Assembly: GCA_021849435.1 (NCBI GenBank)
Contig: JAJZSX010000069.1
Coordinates: 1-9,389 of the forward strand
DNA from: Actinomycetes bacterium
GTDB lineage: Bacteria > Actinomycetota > Acidimicrobiia > Acidimicrobiales > RAAP-2
Direction: 5' to 3'
Length of the DNA: 9,389 bases
Shown: one piece after another, positions 1-5,885 of the stretch
Layout: every line of letters starts with the position of its first letter
How positions within the stretch are numbered: the first letter of the stretch is position 1
Notes under the pieces: generated by a model
What the model was told of the DNA's origin: nothing
Seen by the model: only the letters and a program-made list of their open reading frames with translations
Databases searched by the model: none
Position numbers and translations under genes: made by a program

Positions 1-108
1 CGAATCACTAACTCTGGACGACGTCGATACCTTCACCTGCCAACACACTGGCCATGGGCCATGCAGTGGAGCGAGTGCTTCGTGCGGCTCGTCAAACTAC
101 AGACCTGA
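1..108 (+). CDS. IS1380-type transposase, C-terminal end (partial)
   Basis: Reading frame 1 is open from the window edge to a TGA at 106-108 and encodes 35 residues. The segment SGRRRYLHLPTHWPW followed by WSECF resembles the conserved C-terminal tail of IS1380-family (DDE, IS4 superfamily) transposases, which typically read SGRR...HLP.HWPW...W..LF and often continue with ACGPP. Here the frame instead ends VRLVKLQT, while the overlapping +1 frame reads ASCGSS just after the WSECF region. This suggests, but does not prove, that the tail carries an indel and the element is decaying. The 5' part lies outside the window, so whether the element is intact cannot be judged. Family recognition is from memory of the motif, not from a search. 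Confidence 0.6.
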   Translation, partial: RITNSGRRRYLHLPTHWPWAMQWSECFVRLVKLQT

Positions 109-461
109 CCGGTCCACCCCTGAGGTCGCCCGCGGCACGCCCGGTGACTTCCAGCGCTAACAGGTAACAAGAATCATCGAGCTGGTGACCCCACACGTCC
201 GCTCAACGGACAAACACCCGGACCTCGGAGAACCACGACTGAGTCTGAGGTCTTGGCTTCGAATTCGTCGACTACTTCACCCGCGCGGTGGATCGAGGTT
301 TAGGACTCGAGGTAGTCACGAGATGGTGATCGAATCCCAATTCATCGGCGCGCGATGAGATATCGTCAGGTAAGTCGGATGAGGCCCCGACAGGCAGTAG
401 CCGGAACCGCCCCACCGGGCTAATGGCTTCTACGGGAGTTCGATCGCGTGGAGGTTGTTTC
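109..461. other. Non-coding gap between transposase remnant and hydrogenase-like operon
   Basis: No convincing reading frame is seen on either strand. The first part presumably holds the 3' end of the insertion element, but no terminal inverted repeat could be paired because the other end is outside the window. The operon promoter should lie here, yet no clear -35/-10 pair with normal spacing is visible; TTCATC at 341 and TATCGT at 361 are only 14 bases apart. An imperfect inverted repeat, TAGCCGG (398-404) and CCGGGCTA (415-422, one bulged G) with a 10-base loop, sits just upstream of the first gene. It has no T tract and may be chance or a leader hairpin. Confidence 0.5.
450..454 (+). promoter_or_regulatory. 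Ribosome binding site deciding the hycD start
   Basis: GGAGG at 450-454 lies 7 bases before the GTG at 462. No comparable site precedes the upstream in-frame ATG at 423, and the 13 residues between the two starts (Ser/Arg/Gly-rich, polar) do not look like part of a NuoH-type N terminus. The GTG is therefore the preferred start. Confidence 0.6.
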
Positions 462-1427
462 GTGGGCTTGATAGTTCTATCCCCAACGGGGATACAGGCA
501 CTTCAGGTTCTGACGATCCTCCTCGGTGCTCCTCTGGTGAGTGGTGTGACTTCTCATCTCGAAGCACGTTTCCAGGGTCGACGAGGACCCCGGATACTTC
601 AGCCCTACTACGACATCGCGAAGCTTTTCCGAAAAGAAACGTTGGTCACTGACGAGTCAAGTTGGGTGTTTCTAGCTGGTCCGATCGTCGCGTTCGCCTG
701 CTACCTGACCGTTCCGATGCTCATTCCCGTGCTGACCACCTTTCCGCTTCCGCTGGGCTATACCGGGGACATCCTCGGTGGTGGGTTCATCTTGGCACTG
801 GCCGGTTTTGTCGTGGCCCTCGCTGGCACCGAATCGGGCGCGCCGTACGCTCAACTGGGCGGAAGTCGCGCGATGACGTTCGGGGCGCTCATAGAACCAA
901 CGATTCTCTTCGTAATCTTCGCCGTGGCTCTGATCACTCGCACCGACCTTCCCTACGCGCTCGCTGCCACGGTCCGCTCTTCCGCCTCCCAGATGGTGCG
1001 CCCCAGCCACGTTCTCGCGGCCGCGGCGTTCTTTCTCGTGGTGCTCGTGGATACGGGTCGCATTCCCGTCGAGACGCATTCGGGAACTCTGGAGTTCGGA
1101 ATGATCGATGAGGCGCGCACTCTTGAACACTCCGGACCCGCGCTATCCCTGCTGAGATGGGGCGCGACGATGAAGCAACTCATCTTGTACACAATCCTCA
1201 TCAACGTGTTCATTGCGCCGTGGGGACTCGCAGCGACAGGCAATCTGGGTGCCGTCGGTCTCGCCGTGGTCGCGCTTCTGGTTAAAGCGATGATGCTCGG
1301 TTTGGTCTTCGCAATCATTGACAACCTCTTCTCCAAGCTTCGTCTCTTCAAGATCACGGAGTTCATCGCCAGCGCGTTTCTACTCGCCGTGCTCGGGGTG
1401 CTGGTCTTCTACGCCGGAGGTGGGTGA
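462..1427 (+). CDS. hycD: HycD/HyfC/NuoH-like membrane anchor subunit of an Ehr-type complex
   Basis: This is a polytopic membrane protein of 321 residues (334 if the ATG at 423 is used), close to the length I recall for M. tuberculosis HycD. In complex I and group-4 hydrogenases this subunit joins the soluble redox arm to the antiporter subunits and carries the start of the proton path. Family motifs are clear: EARFQGRRGP at about 34-43 followed by LQPYYDIAKLFRKE (47-60); SRAMTFGALIEP near 136-146; and DTGRIPVETHSGTLEF (197-212) followed by MIDEARTLEHSG, which carries the conserved acidic residues of the cytoplasmic loop. About eight transmembrane segments can be seen. The tail after the second acidic loop is of the Ehr/HyfC type. 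Its TGA shares one base with the next gene's ATG (TGATG), indicating translational coupling. The start is chosen on the GGAGG at 450. The symbol follows mycobacterial usage and does not imply formate hydrogenlyase activity. Confidence 0.9.
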   Translation: MGLIVLSPTGIQALQVLTILLGAPLVSGVTSHLEARFQGRRGPRILQPYYDIAKLFRKETLVTDESSWVFLAGPIVAFACYLTVPMLIPVLTTFPLPLGYTGDILGGGFILALAGFVVALAGTESGAPYAQLGGSRAMTFGALIEPTILFVIFAVALITRTDLPYALAATVRSSASQMVRPSHVLAAAAFFLVVLVDTGRIPVETHSGTLEFGMIDEARTLEHSGPALSLLRWGATMKQLILYTILINVFIAPWGLAATGNLGAVGLAVVALLVKAMMLGLVFAIIDNLFSKLRLFKITEFIASAFLLAVLGVLVFYAGGG

Positions 1428-2092
1428 TGTATCACGTCCCATCGACTTACGAAGGTGTTACCGCTGGTATGGCGGTACTCGTGCTGTTGAGCGAGTTCGC
1501 CATGCTGCGTGCGCCGCTGCTTCGTTCCCAAGTTCGTCTTTACGCCTTTCAGTCACTTGTGGTGAGTGGTCTGGCCGCATTCGTCGCCGCATCGAAGCAC
1601 ATCGACGAGTTGTACGTGCTGGCTGGGCTCTCACTGATTTTGAAGGTTGTCATGGTGCCCGGCCTCGTACTGCGGCTCTTGCGCGATGCCGACACGGACT
1701 TGGCCGGAAGCTCCGTGGTCGGGACGGCGAGTGCCATCCTGATCGCCATTGTCGTGGCCGCGTTCGGCTTCTTCGCCATTGGATCGCTGCACGTTAGTTC
1801 GGTGTCGTTGCCGACGTCGGCGCTCGCGATTGCCTGCGCTGTGGTTCTGGTGGCTTTCGTGCTGATCATTCTGCGAACGGACGTGGTATCCCAGGCGATT
1901 GGATTCTTCTCATTGGAGAATGGCGTCTCCGTGGCGAGCCTGGTCGTCGCTTCGGGGTTACCGCTGATCGTGGACGTCGCGTTCCTCTTTGATCTCTTGG
2001 TCGCGGTGGTGGTCTTTGGAGTGATCATGCGGGTGCACCACATGCGCAATGAGACGCTGTCCACCACTGAACTTGATCGGCTGCGAGGCTAG
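1427..2092 (+). CDS. hycP: HycP/HyfE-like membrane subunit (NuoK-related)
   Basis: This is a very hydrophobic protein of 221 residues with six or seven predicted membrane helices, matching the length of HyfE and M. tuberculosis HycP (about 220). The diagnostic region is SQAIGFFSLENG (155-166), with the HyfE-type LENG glutamate at E164, followed by DVAFLFDLLVAVVVFGV (183-199). HyfE proteins usually have Glu at the D183 position, so this is a conservative change. An earlier helix carries K73 in a polar context (LILKVVMVPG). In group-4 complexes this subunit packs between the NuoH-like and antiporter-like subunits and supplies charged residues to the proton path. I chose the ATG at 1427 over the GTG at 1424 because GGAGG at 1416-1420 is 6 bases from the ATG but only 3 from the GTG. 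The stop is immediately followed by the next start. Confidence 0.87.
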   Translation: MYHVPSTYEGVTAGMAVLVLLSEFAMLRAPLLRSQVRLYAFQSLVVSGLAAFVAASKHIDELYVLAGLSLILKVVMVPGLVLRLLRDADTDLAGSSVVGTASAILIAIVVAAFGFFAIGSLHVSSVSLPTSALAIACAVVLVAFVLIILRTDVVSQAIGFFSLENGVSVASLVVASGLPLIVDVAFLFDLLVAVVVFGVIMRVHHMRNETLSTTELDRLRG

Positions 2093-3580
2093 ATGTCCGC
2101 GCTCCTCGTCACTCTCGCCATTGCACCGCTTGCCTGTGCGGTCGTCACCTGGTTCCTTCCAGCGCGAGTCTCGAAATACCTGACAGTGGTCGTCGGTACA
2201 CTCTCATTCGTCGGCGCTCTGAGTCTGCTGTCGGGCGCGTCGCACCATACGGTCAGCGTCGGCAGTATCCTGCGCGTGGATTCGCTTTCCATAGTTTTCT
2301 TGCTAGCGGTCACGTTCCTCTACGCCGCTACGGCTATCTTCACCAAGGGCTATTTGAAGGTCGATCCCGGTATTCGTGGGACCCGCTACGGACGTCGATT
2401 TTACGCGGGACTCAATTTGTTTTGCTGGTCGCTGGTCGTCGCTCCACTGGTGAATGGTCTGGCACTGTTGTGGGTGGCCATTGAGATCACGACGGTCATC
2501 TCCGCGCTCCTGGTGGCGATCGACGACACGCAAGGTGCGTCCGAGGCCGCGTGGAAGTATGTGGTCCTCGCGTCGCTGGGGTTGGGCATCGCCCTGTTCG
2601 CAACGATTCTCATGTACTACGCCGGCACGTCCGTGTTCGGAGCGGCATACAATCTTTCGTATACGACGCTGCTCGCGGGTGCCGTCCATTTCCATCCTGA
2701 TGTCGTGCGTTTGGCCTTCGTGCTAGCCGTGCTCGGTTACGGCACGAAGATGGGACTCTTTCCGGTGCACACCTGGCTGCCCGACGCTCACTCCGAGGCC
2801 CCCACGCCGATCTCAGCGTTGTTGTCGGGAGCTCTTCTCGTGGTGAGCTTCTACGCGATTCTCCGATTTTTCCAGATCGCCGTGCGTACTTTGGGTCCTA
2901 CGTTTCCGCGTGAAGTGTTGCTCATCTTCGGCGTTGCGACACTGCTCCTCGCCTCGTTGTATCTACTCAGCCAGCGAGATATGAAGCGTTTGTTGGCGTA
3001 TTCGAGCGTTGAGCACATGGGAATCCTCGCGATCGGCATGAGCTTCAGCTCGCCGATCGCCATCTTTGGCGTATTGCTGCACGTCATGGCGCACGCGGCG
3101 GCGAAGGGGACGGCATTCTTTGGCGTGGGGTCGGTGGTGCGAAAATTTGGCACCAAGGACATGACAAAGATCCGCGGTGGGATCGGCGCTCTTCCGTGGA
3201 GCGGGACGATGCTGGTCGCCTCGGTATTGGCACTCTCGGCGATGCCACCGTTCGGTATTTTTCGGAGTGAGTTCCTCATCGTCTACGGCGGCCTATCTGA
3301 TCCGCGTGATGGCGTAGCGGCGATTTTCGTTGTGCTCGTCACGTTGGCATTCTTCGGACTGTCGTGGTTCACGACCCAGACGATGCTCAGCCCCGATTCG
3401 ACGAACGCGCTCGAGGCCGCACCGGGCACGATCGTGGTGGCGAAGGGCGAGGTGAGCGTATGGATCGTCGCGTCCATGGTGATCGGACTGGCGGCACTCG
3501 TGCTCCTGGGCGTACACCCCCCGTCACAGTTGAGCGAGTTGTTGCATCGAGCGGCGTACGAACTGAGGACCCCGAGATGA
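2093..3580 (+). CDS. hycQ: HycQ/HyfF-like proton-translocating antiporter subunit (NuoN/NuoM/MrpD family)
   Basis: A 495-residue membrane protein with about 14 helices, the normal size for HyfF or NuoM/N (M. tuberculosis HycQ is about 488). The proton-translocation signature of the Proton_antipo_M family is intact: E131 in WVAIEITT (helix 5 glutamate), K219 in GYGTKMGLFPVHTWLPDAH (helix 7 lysine and the broken-helix HTWLPDAH motif), H334 and K338 in HAAAKGTAFF (central/discharge lysine region), and E393 in GIFRSEF. RLLAYSSVEHMG (299-310) is also typical. Nothing suggests loss of pumping function. The start directly abuts the preceding stop (TAG-ATG), and the last bases overlap the large-subunit start as ATGA, so translation is probably coupled. 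The product should form one of the two antiporter modules of the complex encoded here. Confidence 0.9.
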   Translation: MSALLVTLAIAPLACAVVTWFLPARVSKYLTVVVGTLSFVGALSLLSGASHHTVSVGSILRVDSLSIVFLLAVTFLYAATAIFTKGYLKVDPGIRGTRYGRRFYAGLNLFCWSLVVAPLVNGLALLWVAIEITTVISALLVAIDDTQGASEAAWKYVVLASLGLGIALFATILMYYAGTSVFGAAYNLSYTTLLAGAVHFHPDVVRLAFVLAVLGYGTKMGLFPVHTWLPDAHSEAPTPISALLSGALLVVSFYAILRFFQIAVRTLGPTFPREVLLIFGVATLLLASLYLLSQRDMKRLLAYSSVEHMGILAIGMSFSSPIAIFGVLLHVMAHAAAKGTAFFGVGSVVRKFGTKDMTKIRGGIGALPWSGTMLVASVLALSAMPPFGIFRSEFLIVYGGLSDPRDGVAAIFVVLVTLAFFGLSWFTTQTMLSPDSTNALEAAPGTIVVAKGEVSVWIVASMVIGLAALVLLGVHPPSQLSELLHRAAYELRTPR

Positions 3581-5076
3581 ACATTGATCGATCAACTCAT
3601 ATGACATCTATCGATCGCTTCAGCGACGAGGTGGCGCGTCACGTGAGCCACGGCGCGCGATTCGCTGGACTCGTTGCGAGTGCCGAAGGTGAGGACACTC
3701 GACTCATCGCGCTGCTCTCCCACTCGGGATCGCTGGTCATCCAAGAAACAGTGGTGCCCGCGGGCGTGGGCGCTTTCCCCGCTCTCTCGAGGCAGGCGCC
3801 GGCGGCGAGCTGGTACGAGCGAGAGATCCACGACCTGTTCGGTCTCGTGCCGAGTGGGCTGGACCGCGTGGATCCGCTGGTCTTTCCCTTCGTCACGTCG
3901 GCCATCCGACCCCGATTCGGATCGGGGTCCGTCGCTCCCGAGGGTCAACTCGATCCCACGCCACTTACTGCACATCTTCGAGGCGAAGGAGTCTTCACGA
4001 TCTCGTACGGGCCCGTCCGCTCGGGGGTGTTTGAGTCCATTGAGTACTTGGTCGAAACGCCGGGGGAGGACATCCCACACCTGCGCACTCGGGTCTTCTA
4101 CAAGCACCGTGGCGTTGAGGCTCGCTTCGAAACGCTGGACGTCGGTGATGGGGTACTGCTGGCCGAACGGTGCGAAGGGGTGGCGTCGGTCGCTCACGCC
4201 ATTGCGTACTGCGCCGCGCTCGAAGAGTTGGCCGGTGTCGAGGTGCCACTACAGGCCGGGCTCGTGCGGGTGTTGCACGCTGAGCTCGAACGGGTCGCGA
4301 ACCATCTGGACTCGACCGTGCGCCACAGCGAGGCGGCGGGGCAAGCCGTCGCCTTCGCGCGGTTTTCGCTACACAAGGAGAGGGTTCAGCGGCTCCGGGC
4401 GCAACTCAGCGGGAGCAGGTTCGGTCGTGGCGTCGTCGTTCCGGGAGGGGTGGCGGGCCCTCCGGCGCTCAGCGCCACTGAGACGCTCGGCGCAATTGGT
4501 ACTCTCGAGCAGTCGATCGACGTCGACACTCGTCTGTTGATGAACACGCCTTCATTCCTCGATCGGTTGAGGGGTACCGGTGTGCTCGAGGCCGACGTCG
4601 CCGACCGCTTCGGAGCGCTCGGTCCCCTAGCCCGGGGATCAGGGGTAATGGAGGATGTCCGATTCGCCCGCGCGTACGGTGCGTACGTCCACCTTGGCGA
4701 GCAACTACTCGAGGTACGCGGCGACGGTGACGCGCTGGCGCGCCAGCGTGTTCGAGTCCAAGAGATTACCGGAGCGTTTTCACTCATGCGCGAGGCCATT
4801 GAGGAACTCAGTAAACGGGGAGGGCCATCGGACACTGAATGGCGACGCCCAATCGGGAAAGTCAGCGGCCGAGCGGTGGGTTGGGCCGAGGCTCCCCAGG
4901 GTGAGGTGCTGTACCTCGTCGAGGCCCGAGACGGACAACTGGTACGGGTGAAGCCGCGTTCGGCGTCGTTCCATAACATGGCACTGTTTCCCGCCGCCTT
5001 TCCGAAGGACATCCTCACGGATTTCGCGTTCATTGAGGCCAGTTTCGGTCTCTCAATCGCCGGAGTGTCGAGCTGA
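3577..5076 (+). CDS. hycE: HycE-like fused NuoC-NuoD large subunit lacking all [NiFe] ligands (Ehr type)
   Basis: A 499-residue soluble protein. The N-terminal NuoC-like domain is marked by WYEREIHDLFGL (79-90). The NuoD/hydrogenase large-subunit domain is marked by GVFTISYGPVRSGVFESIEY (138-157), ETPGEDIPHLRTR, YKHRGVE, HAELERVANHLD (234-245) and RFGRGVVVPGG. True [NiFe] enzymes have RxCGxCxxxH at the first ligand site; here the segment reads ERCEGVASVAH (197-207), so the two ligand positions are E200 and A203, with a stray C199 one residue before. The C-terminal DPCxxC site reads DFAFIE (482-487), so both cysteines are gone. There is no cleavable extension after it, consistent with no nickel-dependent maturation. 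This makes it an Ehr-type protein rather than a hydrogenase. The frame is open upstream to 3364, but the ATG at 3577 is chosen because it overlaps the hycQ stop (ATGA) and has a GAGG about 9 bases upstream; an ATG at 3601 is the alternative. Confidence 0.9.
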   Translation: MNIDRSTHMTSIDRFSDEVARHVSHGARFAGLVASAEGEDTRLIALLSHSGSLVIQETVVPAGVGAFPALSRQAPAASWYEREIHDLFGLVPSGLDRVDPLVFPFVTSAIRPRFGSGSVAPEGQLDPTPLTAHLRGEGVFTISYGPVRSGVFESIEYLVETPGEDIPHLRTRVFYKHRGVEARFETLDVGDGVLLAERCEGVASVAHAIAYCAALEELAGVEVPLQAGLVRVLHAELERVANHLDSTVRHSEAAGQAVAFARFSLHKERVQRLRAQLSGSRFGRGVVVPGGVAGPPALSATETLGAIGTLEQSIDVDTRLLMNTPSFLDRLRGTGVLEADVADRFGALGPLARGSGVMEDVRFARAYGAYVHLGEQLLEVRGDGDALARQRVRVQEITGAFSLMREAIEELSKRGGPSDTEWRRPIGKVSGRAVGWAEAPQGEVLYLVEARDGQLVRVKPRSASFHNMALFPAAFPKDILTDFAFIEASFGLSIAGVSS

Positions 5077-5885
5077 TGCCGTGGATTCCGCGCGGACTAC
5101 GTGAAGGTATCGTCACCTCCCGCTACCCCCGGCGCCTCGATAACTACGGACCAGGCTTCCGGGCGTCCGTCACCATTACTCGCGGGACGACGACGGGCGA
5201 CGAACTGAACCTCGCGGCGGCCGCTTGTCCCACCGGGGCGATTACGGTCGTAGACGCTGATCCATCGCTGGACCGTGGGGCGTGCATCTTGTGTGGACGA
5301 TGCGTGCAGATGCTGCCCCGGGTATTCCGGTTCTCGCCGGCCATTGAAACGTCATCTATCCTACGTACGCGATTGGTGGTACCCGAGCCCGAGAACGATG
5401 CGTCACTCGCGGCGGTGCGGGGCGAACTGGCGCGCCGGGTCAGAGCACTGCGACGCTCGGTGCACCTTCGTCACGTCGATGCTGGCTCCGATGGTTCCGA
5501 CGAATGGGAGATTGCGGCGCTCACCAATCCGGTCTATGACGTGCAGCGACTCGGTATCTACTTCACAGCGAGCCCCCGCCACGCCGATATTCTCCTCGTG
5601 ACTGGCGTGGGCTCGGCGGGTATGACCGAGCCCCTGCGACGGACCCTTGAGGCCATGCCAAATCCGAAGGTTGTTATCGCCGCCGGCGTGGAGGCGATCA
5701 GCGGTGGGCTCGTCGGCGAGGGGTACGCGTCGAGCGGCGGGGTGGGATCAAGCGTTCACGTTGACGTGTTCATTCCCGGTTCACCGGCGTCACCCTTTTC
5801 CCTGTTGCACGGGATCCTGCTGGCGATAAACCTGCTCCCGACGAACTCTCCGCGGGGCAATCCGATGACGGGTAGCGAATCATGA
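5076..5885 (+). CDS. Ferredoxin-NuoB fusion small subunit with degenerate cluster sites
   Basis: 269 residues. The N-terminal third is a 2[4Fe-4S]-ferredoxin-like domain: the first CxxCxxC is absent, but ACPTGAI (C51) remains, followed by CILCGRC (C70, C73, C76); the fourth cysteine of that second motif is L80. This leaves ligands for one cluster. The remainder is clearly a NuoB/hydrogenase small subunit: YDVQRLGIYFTASPRHADIL, EPLRRTLEAMPNPK, and VDVFIPGSP near the end. However, the proximal-cluster cysteines are all replaced: the CxxC in the usual GSCNGCD is D139/D142 (GSDGSDE), the GxC position is E206 (GVEAISGG), and the GCPP cysteine is S236 (GSPA). The backbone around each site is well conserved and gap-free, so random decay or sequencing error is unlikely. 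In complete complexes this protein carries electrons to the large subunit. The start shares a base with the previous stop (TGATG), and the end overlaps the next gene as ATGA. Confidence 0.88.
   Translation: MPWIPRGLREGIVTSRYPRRLDNYGPGFRASVTITRGTTTGDELNLAAAACPTGAITVVDADPSLDRGACILCGRCVQMLPRVFRFSPAIETSSILRTRLVVPEPENDASLAAVRGELARRVRALRRSVHLRHVDAGSDGSDEWEIAALTNPVYDVQRLGIYFTASPRHADILLVTGVGSAGMTEPLRRTLEAMPNPKVVIAAGVEAISGGLVGEGYASSGGVGSSVHVDVFIPGSPASPFSLLHGILLAINLLPTNSPRGNPMTGSES

Noticed and set aside
321..345. tRNA-like T-arm (GATCGAATCCC near 329)
   Set aside because: It lacks the TTC of the T loop and has no matching stems or anticodon arm upstream.
423..461. N-terminal extension of the NuoH-like protein from ATG 423
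   Set aside because: No ribosome binding site precedes it, the 13 added residues are polar and unlike the family N terminus, and GTG 462 has GGAGG 7 bases upstream.
672..1366. Long minus-strand open frames opposite the subunit genes (also at 1549-2067, 2851-3279, 4386-5033, 6637-7308)
   Set aside because: They are antisense to well-recognised genes, rich in Arg/Ser/Thr as expected from GC-rich shadow frames, and show no recognisable motif.
3364..3576. Upstream in-frame extension of the large subunit
   Set aside because: It lies wholly inside the antiporter gene in another frame, is Arg/Gly-rich, and has no family similarity; ATG 3577 has the usual ATGA overlap.
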